NCBI GenBank assembly: GCA_025934635.1
Contig: JAICWX010000401.1
Location: forward strand, 1-6,910
Origin: Streptosporangiaceae bacterium
Lineage (GTDB): Bacteria; Actinomycetota; Actinomycetes; Streptosporangiales; Streptosporangiaceae
DNA: 6,910 nt
Direction of reading: 5' to 3'
Both the position numbers and the translations under genes were made by a program. Numbering within the stretch: position 1 is the stretch's first letter; every line of letters starts with the position of its first letter. A model generated the notes under the pieces. It did not search any database, was not told the DNA's origin, and worked only from the letters and a program-made list of their open reading frames with translations. Below are positions 1 through 6,369 of the stretch, one piece after another.

Positions 1-397
1 CCGCGTGATCTGGCAGCGATCAAGGCCATGGGGCCAGCCCGGCACGCCCCGCACCGGTCAGGCCAGCCCAGGAAAACGTCAGATCACGGCACAAACCAGG
101 CACAGCAGCAGCAAAAGCTTGACAGGCCGCTTCATATGAGTGCGCAGGTCACTCGAGCGCTGCCATCGAAGCCGAAGAACGCGGCTTCGCCTGCTGGTAG
201 GCCCTGCTGAAGGGGCTGTGCGCCAGGCCGCGGCCTGCGTTCCGGGGGCGGCACCTTCTCCGCATCCGGCGGATGGGTGCGGGGAAGGCGCCGCTGGTTG
301 TGCCGGCGAAGGTGGCTGGCCAGCTCAAGGCGCTGCCGCGTCTCATCGGTCGGCCACCCGGGCCCGCTCAAGCGAACCCGGGTTGGGCTTCCCCTCG
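1..397. other. Left-edge region with no supportable gene
   Basis: This stretch lies downstream of the last gene of the minus-strand operon. The open frames on both strands give arginine-, proline- and alanine-rich translations typical of non-coding GC-rich DNA, and none matches a family I know. The plus-strand frame open from base 1 to a stop at 208-210 could be the tail of a gene entering from the left, but its composition gives no support. The visible structures are a long imperfect hairpin at 248-294, a perfect 10-bp palindrome AACCCGGGTT at 375-384 just past the operon's last stop codon, and a short direct repeat GGCCAGCCC at 31-39 and 61-69. Confidence 0.5.
248..294. repeat. Imperfect 17-bp inverted repeat (hairpin)
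   Basis: The arms GCGGCACCTTCTCCGCA (248-264) and TGCGGGGAAGGCGCCGC (278-294) are complementary at 15 of 17 positions. One mismatch would be a G-U pair in RNA. The 13-base loop contains a smaller TCC/GGA stem. It lies about 100 bases past the stop codon of the beta-propeller gene, so it could be a factor-independent stem or an RNA 3'-end structure for the minus-strand operon. No T-run follows on either strand, so it is not a canonical intrinsic terminator. Confidence 0.5.
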
Positions 398-1342
398 TTA
401 TCGCCTGAAATGGGTGACGAGCAGGTTCGGGTCTGTGCCTGTGAAATACGCGGCGCTGGTGACGTACATGGTGTGGTTGCGCAGCCTGACCGATGTAGGG
501 GCGGACAGCCCGTCCGCGGCGGTGAGCAGTGCCCGCGGGCGCTGGCCCGGCTGGATCTCGACGACCTCGTCTGCCATGTTCAGCGCCGCCACGATGGTGT
601 GGCGTCCGACCACGCAGAAGTCATCCAGGCCTCCCCTCAGCCCGGTTGCCTCTGACTCGGCTGGCCCGGCACTGCCGTCGCTGAGGATGGGTATCCGCAC
701 GATGGCGCCCTTGTCGAGGTTGCCGACCCAGACGGCGTTGCCGTGCATCACAAGACCGTTTGCGCCGGCAAAGGACACCTCAGCGAGCGACGGCCCCGTG
801 GCCCAGGCAGTGGGCGCACCGCCCCGGGCAGGCACCTTCCATACCGTGCCGAGGGCGGAGTCCGCCACGTACAGGTTCCCGTTCCGGTCATCTAGCGCCA
901 TGCCGTTGGGAAGCCCGCCGGGAGGCAGCCCGGCAATCTGGACGGGCGCGGTCCCACGGCGGATCCGCCAGATTCCGGTAGTCGAGGTGCCGGAGCATTC
1001 CGCGACGAAGAGCGCGCCGTCGTGGGCACGGGCCATGCCCAGCGTCGCGGGACCCGGGAATATACCGCACTTCCCGCTCAATGGGAGCTGGGCGAGCATG
1101 GTCACCTTGCCGTCCCGGGCCACGTGTGCCACCTGGTTAGCCATGGCGAACGTGACGTCCGTGGAGCCATCCGGCAAGACGACGGCATTCTCGGGCGTCT
1201 GGCCGGCGGCGAGATCGAAATGGGCGACGATCCGCGGCGGCGCTGGCACGGAGGCTGTGGCAGCGGGAACGCTGACCAGCCCAGCGGTCGCGCTCAGCAG
1301 GGCAGCCAGGGCTGGTCGCGCGAAACGGCTTGCCACTTTCAC
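398..1342 (-). CDS. Secreted SMP-30/gluconolactonase-like beta-propeller protein
   Basis: This 314-residue protein begins with a Sec-type signal peptide: a basic start, a hydrophobic stretch at about residues 9-28, and a likely cleavage after Ala-Thr-Ala at residues 28-30. The mature part has repeated propeller blades, clearest at 145-171 (PNGMAL...LYVADS...VWKVP), 194-218 (ANGL...VWVGNLDKG) and 239-263. Glu51 (PEN), Asn146 (PNG), Asn195 (NG) and Asp240/241 fall in the motifs that carry the divalent-metal ligands of SMP-30 lactonases, so an extracytoplasmic lactonase or related hydrolase is plausible. The substrate is unknown, and a non-enzymatic NHL or Vgb-like propeller remains possible. 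The start is GTG: its first two bases overlap the stop of the upstream decayed gene (GTGA), and AGGAG sits 5 bases upstream. It is the last gene of its operon. The length looks normal and I see no damage. Confidence 0.85.
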   Translation of the reverse strand: MKVASRFARPALAALLSATAGLVSVPAATASVPAPPRIVAHFDLAAGQTPENAVVLPDGSTDVTFAMANQVAHVARDGKVTMLAQLPLSGKCGIFPGPATLGMARAHDGALFVAECSGTSTTGIWRIRRGTAPVQIAGLPPGGLPNGMALDDRNGNLYVADSALGTVWKVPARGGAPTAWATGPSLAEVSFAGANGLVMHGNAVWVGNLDKGAIVRIPILSDGSAGPAESEATGLRGGLDDFCVVGRHTIVAALNMADEVVEIQPGQRPRALLTAADGLSAPTSVRLRNHTMYVTSAAYFTGTDPNLLVTHFRR

Positions 1343-1762
1343 TTCTTCTCCTCTACCAGGTGGTCAAGGGCGGCGGTGACCTGCCGGGGTTCGGTGCGGG
1401 TGCCGTCCGCGTTCAGGCTGGTCAAGTCAACTCCGACCGGTAGCTCGGCGGCACGGACGGCCTCGCCGGATGGCCTCATGAGGATGCCGAGCCGCGTGCC
1501 GATGCCGGAGCCGGAGCCGGATACCACGGCGAAGGTGAGGCTGTTCTTCTCCTGCATGGTCAGCGACCAGTCGGTCTGGTACGCCGAGCAGCTCCGCGCC
1601 GGGCAGGACGGCCCCGGGTGGGACGACCCGTGCCGGGACACCGCCGGCCGCCAGATCGGCCCGGTCCCGAGCGAAGGCTCCCCCAGCCGGCCCGGGTCCC
1701 TGGGCCGCCATCGCGGCGCGCATCTCGGCCACGCGCTCGGTGAGGTGGGAGGAACCGGTCAT
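1339..1762 (-). pseudogene. Decayed peroxiredoxin-like (AhpC/TSA-type) gene lacking its active site
   Basis: Two frames must be joined to read this gene. The frame from ATG 1762 gives the usual N-terminus of actinobacterial peroxiredoxin-like proteins (FARDRADLAAGGVPARV, then PGAVLPGAELLGV). After about position 1580 the homology moves to another frame: a short YQTD remnant, then SLTMQEKNSLTFAVVS, GTRLGIL and GVDLTSLNADGT, and finally RTEPRQVTAALDHLVEE to the stop. In the intact family as I know it, a segment with the CxxC-type centre (around FYRGAWCPYC) lies between LLxV and the TYQ motif, and a further strand-rich segment lies between NADGT and the terminal RTEP. Both are missing, as is the stretch between YQ and SLTMQEKN. 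That is roughly a third of the protein. The ATG overlaps the flavin reductase stop (ATGA), and its own TGA overlaps the propeller GTG. No functional peroxidase can be made. Confidence 0.75.
1348..1352 (-). promoter_or_regulatory. Ribosome binding site of the beta-propeller gene
   Basis: AGGAG on the minus strand lies 5 bases before the GTG at 1342-1340, inside the last codons of the decayed peroxiredoxin-like gene. It supports GTG at 1342 rather than the in-frame GTG two codons later. It also means the propeller gene can still be translated although the gene before it is broken. Confidence 0.6.
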
Positions 1763-2481
1763 CCCTGGGCTCCCGCCGCTAGCTGTGGCGGGGCGGCCGG
1801 GGCCTGCCTCGCGCGTTCAATGTCCGGGCCGCGGTACATCCGCTCGGGTATCCGCGCGAGCGTTGACGGATGGACCTGCGGGCCGAGCCCGTAGAGCTTT
1901 TGGAAGCTCATGATCAGGGGCCGCCACGCGTCCGGGTCAATGTGATCGTCAGTGCCCTCCATCCGGATGTTGTCGTGGACGTGCACGCGCTGGATGCGCA
2001 CCTCGATGGCCACGATGTTGCCGCGCTGCGCCTCGTCGTCATCGGCTACCGGGTGGACACCTTCGACAACTGCCTCCATGGTGACCGGGCACTCGGCCAC
2101 CCTCGGCGCCAGCACGGTCTCCGCGGCGGTCGGCGTCAGGCCCGCCCGGCCGAACTTGTCCGGCACGAACTCATACCCCCGGTCCAGCTTCCGCTGCGGA
2201 ACCGGGTCTGATCCGGTGGTCAGCGCGAGCCGGTCAACGGCCGGGCCCAGCGAGTCCGATGGCAGGTTCAGCACGCACTCACCGGTCCGGAGCATGTTCT
2301 GGGTGGTCTTCGACCGGCCGTTAAGTCCGAGCATGGCCCTCCAGCCAAGCCAGAACGCCGATGACATCGGGGCCAGGTTCGGCGACCCGTCCTCGTTCAG
2401 CGTGGAGATCAGGACCACGGGCGTGCCGAAATACAAGATGCCCGGCTCGATGCGGGCATGCGTCGGGATTGTCGTCGTCAC
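1759..2481 (-). CDS. Flavin reductase-like FMN-binding split-barrel protein
   Basis: This 240-residue cytoplasmic protein opens with THARIEPGILYFGTPVVLIST and NEDGSPNLAPMSSAFWLG, the first strands of the flavin reductase-like split barrel. GRSKTTQNMLRTGECVLNLPS follows at about residues 52-72, the stretch that contacts flavin in this family. The conserved C-terminal half carries PRVAECPVTMEAVVEGVHP and WRPLIMSFQKLYGLG. Likely role: binding FMN and reducing it with NAD(P)H, or another FMN-dependent reaction. The partner is unknown. I chose GTG at 2481 because AGGG lies 8 bases upstream and the protein then begins with TTTIPTHARIE as relatives do. GTG at 2490 is an alternative that overlaps the preceding stop (GTGA). 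The long open frame upstream of 2490 is arginine- and proline-rich and not part of the gene. The TGA overlaps the ATG of the next gene. It appears intact. Confidence 0.85.
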   Translation of the reverse strand: MTTTIPTHARIEPGILYFGTPVVLISTLNEDGSPNLAPMSSAFWLGWRAMLGLNGRSKTTQNMLRTGECVLNLPSDSLGPAVDRLALTTGSDPVPQRKLDRGYEFVPDKFGRAGLTPTAAETVLAPRVAECPVTMEAVVEGVHPVADDDEAQRGNIVAIEVRIQRVHVHDNIRMEGTDDHIDPDAWRPLIMSFQKLYGLGPQVHPSTLARIPERMYRGPDIERARQAPAAPPQLAAGAQG

Positions 2482-2486
2482 GCCAA

Positions 2487-2842
2487 TCACCCTGGCACCG
2501 GGCCCTGATCCGTGCTGGCGGCAATCGGACGCCGCGTTGGCTGGCCGGAGAAGCCCGGGGCGACCCGGATGTTTCCGTTGCAGAGCTTCCAGGCGGTGGC
2601 ACCCGCAAGGCCCTGCAGGTTGTGAGCGCCGACGAGATCGACTGCGGCCCGCGTGCCGAGGGCGGCGAAGGCAAGGGTTCGCCCTGGCTGCCAGGGGGTC
2701 GGCCACAGCAGCCTGCGGGACATCTGTGCCCATCCGCGTGCAGTCCCCGCCATGATCCACAGGTCCGGGTCCGCTGCGGCCTGGTCCGAATAATGAGGTC
2801 GAGGTGCGGCAGGGCGCAGGGGCCAGGCGTCGCGTAGTTCAC
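2487..2842 (-). pseudogene. Remnant of a decayed operon gene, possibly an oxidoreductase
   Basis: The 350-base space between the DJ-1-like gene and the flavin reductase is not ordinary spacer. A GTG at 2842 overlaps the DJ-1 stop (GTGA) and opens a frame whose first roughly 27 codons mostly end in G or C (protein start MNYATPGPCALPHLDL). At about 2765-2785 that bias moves to another frame, which runs from around ATG 2753 to a TGA at 2489-2487 beside the flavin reductase start. Its 88 codons again mostly end in G or C. The ends in different frames suggest one gene with an internal deletion or frameshift. The spacing of D-LW, AAVDL and GLAGATAW faintly recalls luciferase-like flavin monooxygenases, which would suit a flavin reductase neighbour. 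An aldo/keto reductase is also conceivable. Alternatively the 88-codon frame is a real small gene. The family is not established. Confidence 0.4.
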
Positions 2843-3507
2843 TGCCGCAGGTCCCGGACGGCGGCGGTCACTGCTTGCGCGACGGCAGCCGATGACATGG
2901 GGTTCTGGCCGGTGACCAGGTTCCCGTCCCGGCGTACGTTCACGGTGAAGGGTGTCGCCACCTCGACGATGGCGCCGAGCGCGGCCAGCTCCTGCTGGAG
3001 CGAGAACGGGCTGGCGCTGCGCGTCCCGGCCGCGTCCTCTTCGGCGTCGCTGAAGGCCGTGACCGTCCGCCCGGCGACTAGTGGCTTCCCGTCAGGGCCG
3101 GCCACGCCGATCAGGCCAGCCGGGCCATGGCAGACGGCGGACACCACCCCGTGGGATGCCACGGTGGCGACAACCCGGGCGAGTGCCTCGTTGTCCGGGA
3201 AGTCCCACATCGTGCCGTGGCCGCCCACCAGGAAGACCGCGGCGTAGCGGCCGGGGTCCACGTCGGCCAGGGCCCCTGCCCCATCCAGCCACGCCTCCAG
3301 GTCGGGGACGGTGCTGGTGTCGAATCCCGCGCTGCGCGGGTCGATGGGCGAACGGCCGCCCAGCGGCGAGGCGGCGGACACGGTGAATCCTGCGTCCCGG
3401 AAGGCCTTCAGCGGTACGCATACCTCTTCCACCCACACGCCCGTGGGCCGGCCGGAGTCCCCGAGGGTCCCGTTGGACGTCATGATCATCAGCAGCTCAT
3501 TCGACAT
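2839..3507 (-). CDS. DJ-1/PfpI-family protein (class I glutamine amidotransferase-like)
   Basis: This 222-residue cytoplasmic protein has the motif order of the DJ-1/PfpI superfamily: GVWVEEVCVPLKAFRDAGF (23-41), AASPLGGRSPIDP (45-57), FLVGGHGTMWDFPD (92-105), the nucleophile elbow AVCHGPAGL (124-132) with Cys126 and His127, then AFSDAEEDA (151-159) and LVTGQNPMSS (197-206). Glu27 or Glu28 is the likely acidic partner of the cysteine. The relatives include Hsp31-like glyoxalases, chaperones and deglycase-like proteins, so handling of methylglyoxal or other reactive electrophiles is a reasonable guess but not proven. ATG 3507 is preferred over an in-frame start at 3564 because family similarity begins there and a purine-rich AGAAAGAAA lies just upstream. 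It is the first gene of the minus-strand operon, 242 bases from the MFS gene, and an inverted repeat sits 32 bases upstream. All key residues are present. Confidence 0.88.
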   Translation of the reverse strand: MSNELLMIMTSNGTLGDSGRPTGVWVEEVCVPLKAFRDAGFTVSAASPLGGRSPIDPRSAGFDTSTVPDLEAWLDGAGALADVDPGRYAAVFLVGGHGTMWDFPDNEALARVVATVASHGVVSAVCHGPAGLIGVAGPDGKPLVAGRTVTAFSDAEEDAAGTRSASPFSLQQELAALGAIVEVATPFTVNVRRDGNLVTGQNPMSSAAVAQAVTAAVRDLRQ

Positions 3508-3538
3508 CGATCGTTTCTTTCTGTGCTGTAAGCGTCTG

Positions 3539-3568
3539 CAGGGTGCGCCCTGGTGCGGGCGCACCCTG
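3539..3568. promoter_or_regulatory. Perfect 12-bp inverted repeat upstream of the DJ-1-like gene
   Basis: CAGGGTGCGCCC (3539-3550) and GGGCGCACCCTG (3557-3568) are exact reverse complements separated by TGGTGC. The repeat begins 32 bases upstream of the DJ-1-like ATG and lies 180 bases beyond the MFS stop. It could be an operator near the operon's promoter or a stable 5'-leader hairpin. No T-run follows on the minus strand, so an intrinsic terminator is less likely. I could not place a clear promoter next to it. Confidence 0.5.
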
Positions 3569-3700
3569 GTAGACGGCCGCCGGGCCGGTTCCGTGAGATA
3601 GGCGGCGGGAATACCGGTTATGGTGCCGTTAGCCCGGATACGCGACAGCCATCGATGTCTTGCCGCGCTCTGTTCGGTCTGGCTAGCGCCGGGTGCTCAC

Positions 3701-3737
3701 CGCCTGGACGGACTCTCCTCTGGCGGCCGTCCAGGCG
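3701..3737 (-). terminator. Probable terminator hairpin after the MFS gene
   Basis: CGCCTGGACGG (3701-3711) and CCGTCCAGGCG (3727-3737) form a perfect 11-bp inverted repeat with a 15-base loop. It starts 12 bases after the stop codon of the MFS gene, the usual place for an actinobacterial stem-type terminator. There is no downstream U-tract, as is common for such stems in high-GC genomes. It would separate the transport genes from the DJ-1 operon. Confidence 0.5.
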
Positions 3738-3749
3738 CCGTCTTGTGTT

Positions 3750-5138
3750 CTAGGAGGGGGCGGGGACCGCGCCCGTGGCCGGGGTGGCGGGCGGTCGTGG
3801 CGCCTGCTCGAGGCTGCTGGTCTTGGTGAGGGAAATGTTGGCGGTCTCCGGTGCCCACAGGTAGGTCACCAGCAGCCCGATCGCGCTGAGCACCGCGCCG
3901 ACCAGCACGCTGGGGCCGATGCCCCAGTGGGCGATGCCGATCGGCAGCAGGAAGGTGCCGCTGGCGGCGCCGATGCGGCTGAACGCGGCCGCGAAGCCGG
4001 TTCCCTGGGCGCGCAGGTGGGAGGGGAATAGCTCGGCCGGGTAGACGCCTTCCAGCATGCCCGCTCCGGCGGCGAACAAGGAGAACAGCGCGAAGCACAG
4101 CACGACGACGATCCCGGGCGCGCCGGACCAGGCGCCGATCAGCGCCAGGGTGATGGTGGCTACCCAGAAGCACACGATCAGCGCCGGCCGCCGCCCGGTC
4201 TTGTCGATGACCAGCATGCCGATTATCGCGCCGAGCGCGGCCAGGCCGTTGGCCGCGATGGTGCTGATCCGCTCGTCGGAGATGTGCAGGGTGGCGAACA
4301 CCAGCGGGGCGAAGGTGAAGATGGCGAAGTAGGGCGCGACGTTGCAGAACCAGAAGATGGACGCGAACCAGGTCCGGCGGCGCATCCCGGGGGCGAACAG
4401 CTCGTGGAACTTGCCGGGCCGCACGCTCTCGCCGGCCATCTGCTCGGTGGTCCAGTAGGCCTCCCCGCCGAGGTACTTGTTGACGATCCGCCGGGCTTCC
4501 TCCACCCGGTCCTGGCTCAGCAGCCAGCGCGGGGACTCGGGCAGCCCGTAGCGCAGCACCAGCGTGATGATCGCCGGGAACGCGCTGGTGGCCAGGATCA
4601 CCCGCCAGCCCACGCCCGCGGCGTCGAGCCCGTAGGCGACCACGACCGCGCCCAGGAAGCCGACGTACCACAGGGTCTGCAGCATGCCCAGCCGCTCCCC
4701 GCGGCCGTGCGAGGGAGATAGCTCGGCCATCATCGCCGGCCCGATCGCGTACTCCGCGCCGATCGCCACCCCCAGCAGCAGCCGCACCACCAGCAGCTGC
4801 CAGCCGGACTGGACGAACAGCTGCAGCAGGCCCAGGATCACGAAGGAGATGATGTCGATGGTGAACAGGGTGCGGCGGCCGTACCGGTCGGTGAGCCAGC
4901 CGACGCTCGGGCTGCCGATGAAGATCCCGATCAGCGTGGACGCGCCGATCAGCCCGAGCATCACCACGCCCAGGTCCAGCTCGTGCGCGATGGCCGGCAG
5001 GACCACGCTGATGATCCCCAGGTCATAGCCGTCAAGACCCTCGCCGAGCGCGGTGGCCGCGGTGACCCGCAGCAGGAAGCCCTTCTGGGCCTTGACCTCC
5101 GCCGGGACGTGGATGATGACGCCGTCGTCGTCGCTCAT
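3750..5138 (-). CDS. MFS transporter, sugar-porter/metabolite-proton symporter type
   Basis: This 462-residue inner-membrane permease has hydrophobic segments consistent with 12 helices. Diagnostic motifs appear in order: LDGYDLGIISVVLP in helix 1 (35-48), loop 2-3 motif GWLTDRYGRR (80-89), RLLLGVAIGAEYAIGP in helix 4 (119-134), PESPRWLL after helix 6 (200-207), the second-half loop motif DKTGRRP (312-318), ELFPSHLRAQGTGFA (369-383) and the helix-12 end APET (429-432). The tail from about 440 is proline/alanine-rich. These motifs indicate a proton-coupled transporter of sugars or small organic acids. The substrate cannot be read from the sequence. ATG 5138 follows GGAGGAG with a 10-base gap. 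The 48 residues further upstream in the same frame look non-coding and overlap the binding-protein gene. It lies 73 bases after the solute-binding lipoprotein gene, probably on the same transcript. Confidence 0.9.
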   Translation of the reverse strand: MSDDDGVIIHVPAEVKAQKGFLLRVTAATALGEGLDGYDLGIISVVLPAIAHELDLGVVMLGLIGASTLIGIFIGSPSVGWLTDRYGRRTLFTIDIISFVILGLLQLFVQSGWQLLVVRLLLGVAIGAEYAIGPAMMAELSPSHGRGERLGMLQTLWYVGFLGAVVVAYGLDAAGVGWRVILATSAFPAIITLVLRYGLPESPRWLLSQDRVEEARRIVNKYLGGEAYWTTEQMAGESVRPGKFHELFAPGMRRRTWFASIFWFCNVAPYFAIFTFAPLVFATLHISDERISTIAANGLAALGAIIGMLVIDKTGRRPALIVCFWVATITLALIGAWSGAPGIVVVLCFALFSLFAAGAGMLEGVYPAELFPSHLRAQGTGFAAAFSRIGAASGTFLLPIGIAHWGIGPSVLVGAVLSAIGLLVTYLWAPETANISLTKTSSLEQAPRPPATPATGAVPAPS

Positions 5139-5148
5139 GCTGGTAGTT

Positions 5149-5174
5149 CTCCTCCCCCCGCCGTGGCAGGCGGG
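5149..5174 (-). promoter_or_regulatory. MFS ribosome binding site next to a small hairpin
   Basis: GGAGGAG (minus strand, 5155-5149) lies 10 bases before the MFS ATG. Directly upstream, CCCGCC (5157-5162) and GGCGGG (5169-5174) can form a 6-bp stem with a 6-base loop whose 3' arm reaches the G-run that leads into the ribosome binding site. The stem could uncouple MFS translation from that of the binding protein, or protect the downstream message end after processing. It is short, so chance cannot be excluded. Confidence 0.35.
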
Positions 5175-5211
5175 CTGGTGCTCATGCGCCCGGGTGTCAT
5201 CGCGGCGGGTC

Positions 5212-6303
5212 TCATCCGGACATCTGCGATGCCAGGAACTTGCGGGCGGCGGCTGCCGGGCTGAGGTGGCTGAGTACCACATCGGCGTTCAGCTGCTGCA
5301 TCACCGTGAGGGTCAGGTGGCTGCTGACCGCGTTGAGGGTCTGCGCGAAGGCCGGGCCCTCGCGCTTGAGGACCGCCTTGTTGACGACCGGCGCGACGTT
5401 CTGGTAGCCGAAGATGTTCTTCGGGTCGCTCAGCACCACGTACTTCCCGCTCCGCAGCTGCGGGTCGGTCGTGAAGACACCCGCCACCTGGATCTGCCCG
5501 CTGTCCACCGTGGCGTAGACCGGGCCTCCCGGCGTCATCGGCACGAACTGCAGGTTGCCCAGGCCGTAGGCCTGCTGCAGGCCCACCAGCCCCTCGTACC
5601 GGGTCTGCTCGGGCTGGTAGGCGCCGTACTTCAGCGGGCCGAGACCCTTCAGCTGCTCGATGGTTGTCAGGTGGTACTTGGCGGCGAACGCCTTGGTCAC
5701 GGCCAGGTCATCGTGGTTCTGGAACGGCGTGGGCTGGAGCAGCGTGAAGCCGCGCCGGTCCTCGAACCTGGCCGCCTGCTCATATGCCTGCTGCCAGGAG
5801 TCCGGCGGCGCCGGGGCGGCGGCTGCCGCCGCCCCGCCAGGAGCCCCTATCGCGATGTTGGTCAGCGTGGTGATGATCTCGCCGGTGTATTCCGGATACA
5901 GGTCGATCGAGCCGTTCAGCAGCCCCGGGTCGATCACCTCGGTGGGCCCGATGTTCTCCTTCAGCCGCACGGTGAAGCCCTCGGCCTGCAGCGCCTGGGC
6001 ATACAACTGGCCCAGGATCAACGCCTCGGTGAAGTTCTTCGAGCCCAGCGTCACCGCGGGTTTGCTCGCACCCGGCTGGCCGGACGGGAAGCTGACCACC
6101 GCGGTACTCGGCGCGAAGCTCTTAGCCGAGAAGTTCCCGCTCGTAGAGCCGCACCCCGCCAGCAGCGCCGCAGCCGCCAGCACCAGCACGGCGGTCCGCG
6201 GCCGCCGCCCCGGGTGTTTCTTCACCGCGCGGCTGGCGAGCGTCAGGCGGGACATGAACCACCGGTGGCTAGCCGGCGGGGGGACCAGGTTGGTGGCGTT
6301 CAT
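5212..6303 (-). CDS. Osmoprotectant/glycine-betaine-type ABC substrate-binding lipoprotein
   Basis: This 363-residue protein has a basic N-terminus, a hydrophobic segment at about 37-49 and lipobox LAGC with Cys51, so it should be a membrane-anchored extracytoplasmic lipoprotein. The mature part carries the OpuAC/ProX-type signatures VTLGSKNFTEALILGQL (84-100), GSIDLYPEYTGE (131-142), TRYEGLVGLQQAYGL (234-248), VFTTDPQL (276-283), the GYQNVAPVV region (299-307) and MQQLNADV (335-342). Such proteins bind quaternary ammonium compounds such as betaine, choline or carnitine, but the ligand here is unproven. An alanine/proline-rich insert occupies 153-167. The start is uncertain because neither ATG has a good ribosome site. 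I chose ATG 6303: codons from there mostly end in G or C (14 of the first 15), while the ten upstream codons do not (4 of 10). ATG 6255 is the alternative. No ABC ATPase or permease gene is visible. An MFS gene follows. Confidence 0.88.
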   Translation of the reverse strand: MNATNLVPPPASHRWFMSRLTLASRAVKKHPGRRPRTAVLVLAAAALLAGCGSTSGNFSAKSFAPSTAVVSFPSGQPGASKPAVTLGSKNFTEALILGQLYAQALQAEGFTVRLKENIGPTEVIDPGLLNGSIDLYPEYTGEIITTLTNIAIGAPGGAAAAAAPAPPDSWQQAYEQAARFEDRRGFTLLQPTPFQNHDDLAVTKAFAAKYHLTTIEQLKGLGPLKYGAYQPEQTRYEGLVGLQQAYGLGNLQFVPMTPGGPVYATVDSGQIQVAGVFTTDPQLRSGKYVVLSDPKNIFGYQNVAPVVNKAVLKREGPAFAQTLNAVSSHLTLTVMQQLNADVVLSHLSPAAAARKFLASQMSG

Positions 6304-6369
6304 TGGTCTTCGGGAGCCTGGACGCGCAGACGGCGGGCCCTGTACTCCCTCCCTCCTGTCGGTTCGTCG

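Noticed and set aside
79..135. An 18-codon minus-strand frame reading MKRPVKLLLLLCLVCAVI that resembles a signal peptide stub
   Set aside because: It has no ribosome site, stops after 18 codons, and I found no frame that continues it into a protein. A chance CTG run is the simpler explanation.
273..1379. A 368-codon plus-strand open frame
   Set aside because: It lies entirely opposite the beta-propeller gene. Its translation has no recognisable motif, and the minus-strand frame has a signal peptide, family motifs and a ribosome site.
1952..2755. A 267-codon plus-strand open frame
   Set aside because: It is antisense to the flavin reductase-like gene and the decayed gene. Its protein is serine-, proline- and arginine-rich with no family motif.
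2482..2760. A 93-residue N-terminal extension of the flavin reductase-like protein
   Set aside because: The extension is arginine-, proline- and glycine-rich and unlike the family. Good starts at 2481 or 2490 exist, and another frame carries the coding signal over this stretch.
3539..3568. CRISPR-like or mobile-element terminal repeat reading of the inverted repeats in the 3508-3749 gap
   Set aside because: The two inverted repeats in this gap differ in sequence. There is no repeated spacer pattern, transposase or target-site duplication.
3697..4671. A 324-codon minus-strand open frame inside the MFS gene
   Set aside because: It is an arginine-rich alternate frame of the MFS gene, a common artefact in high-GC coding DNA.
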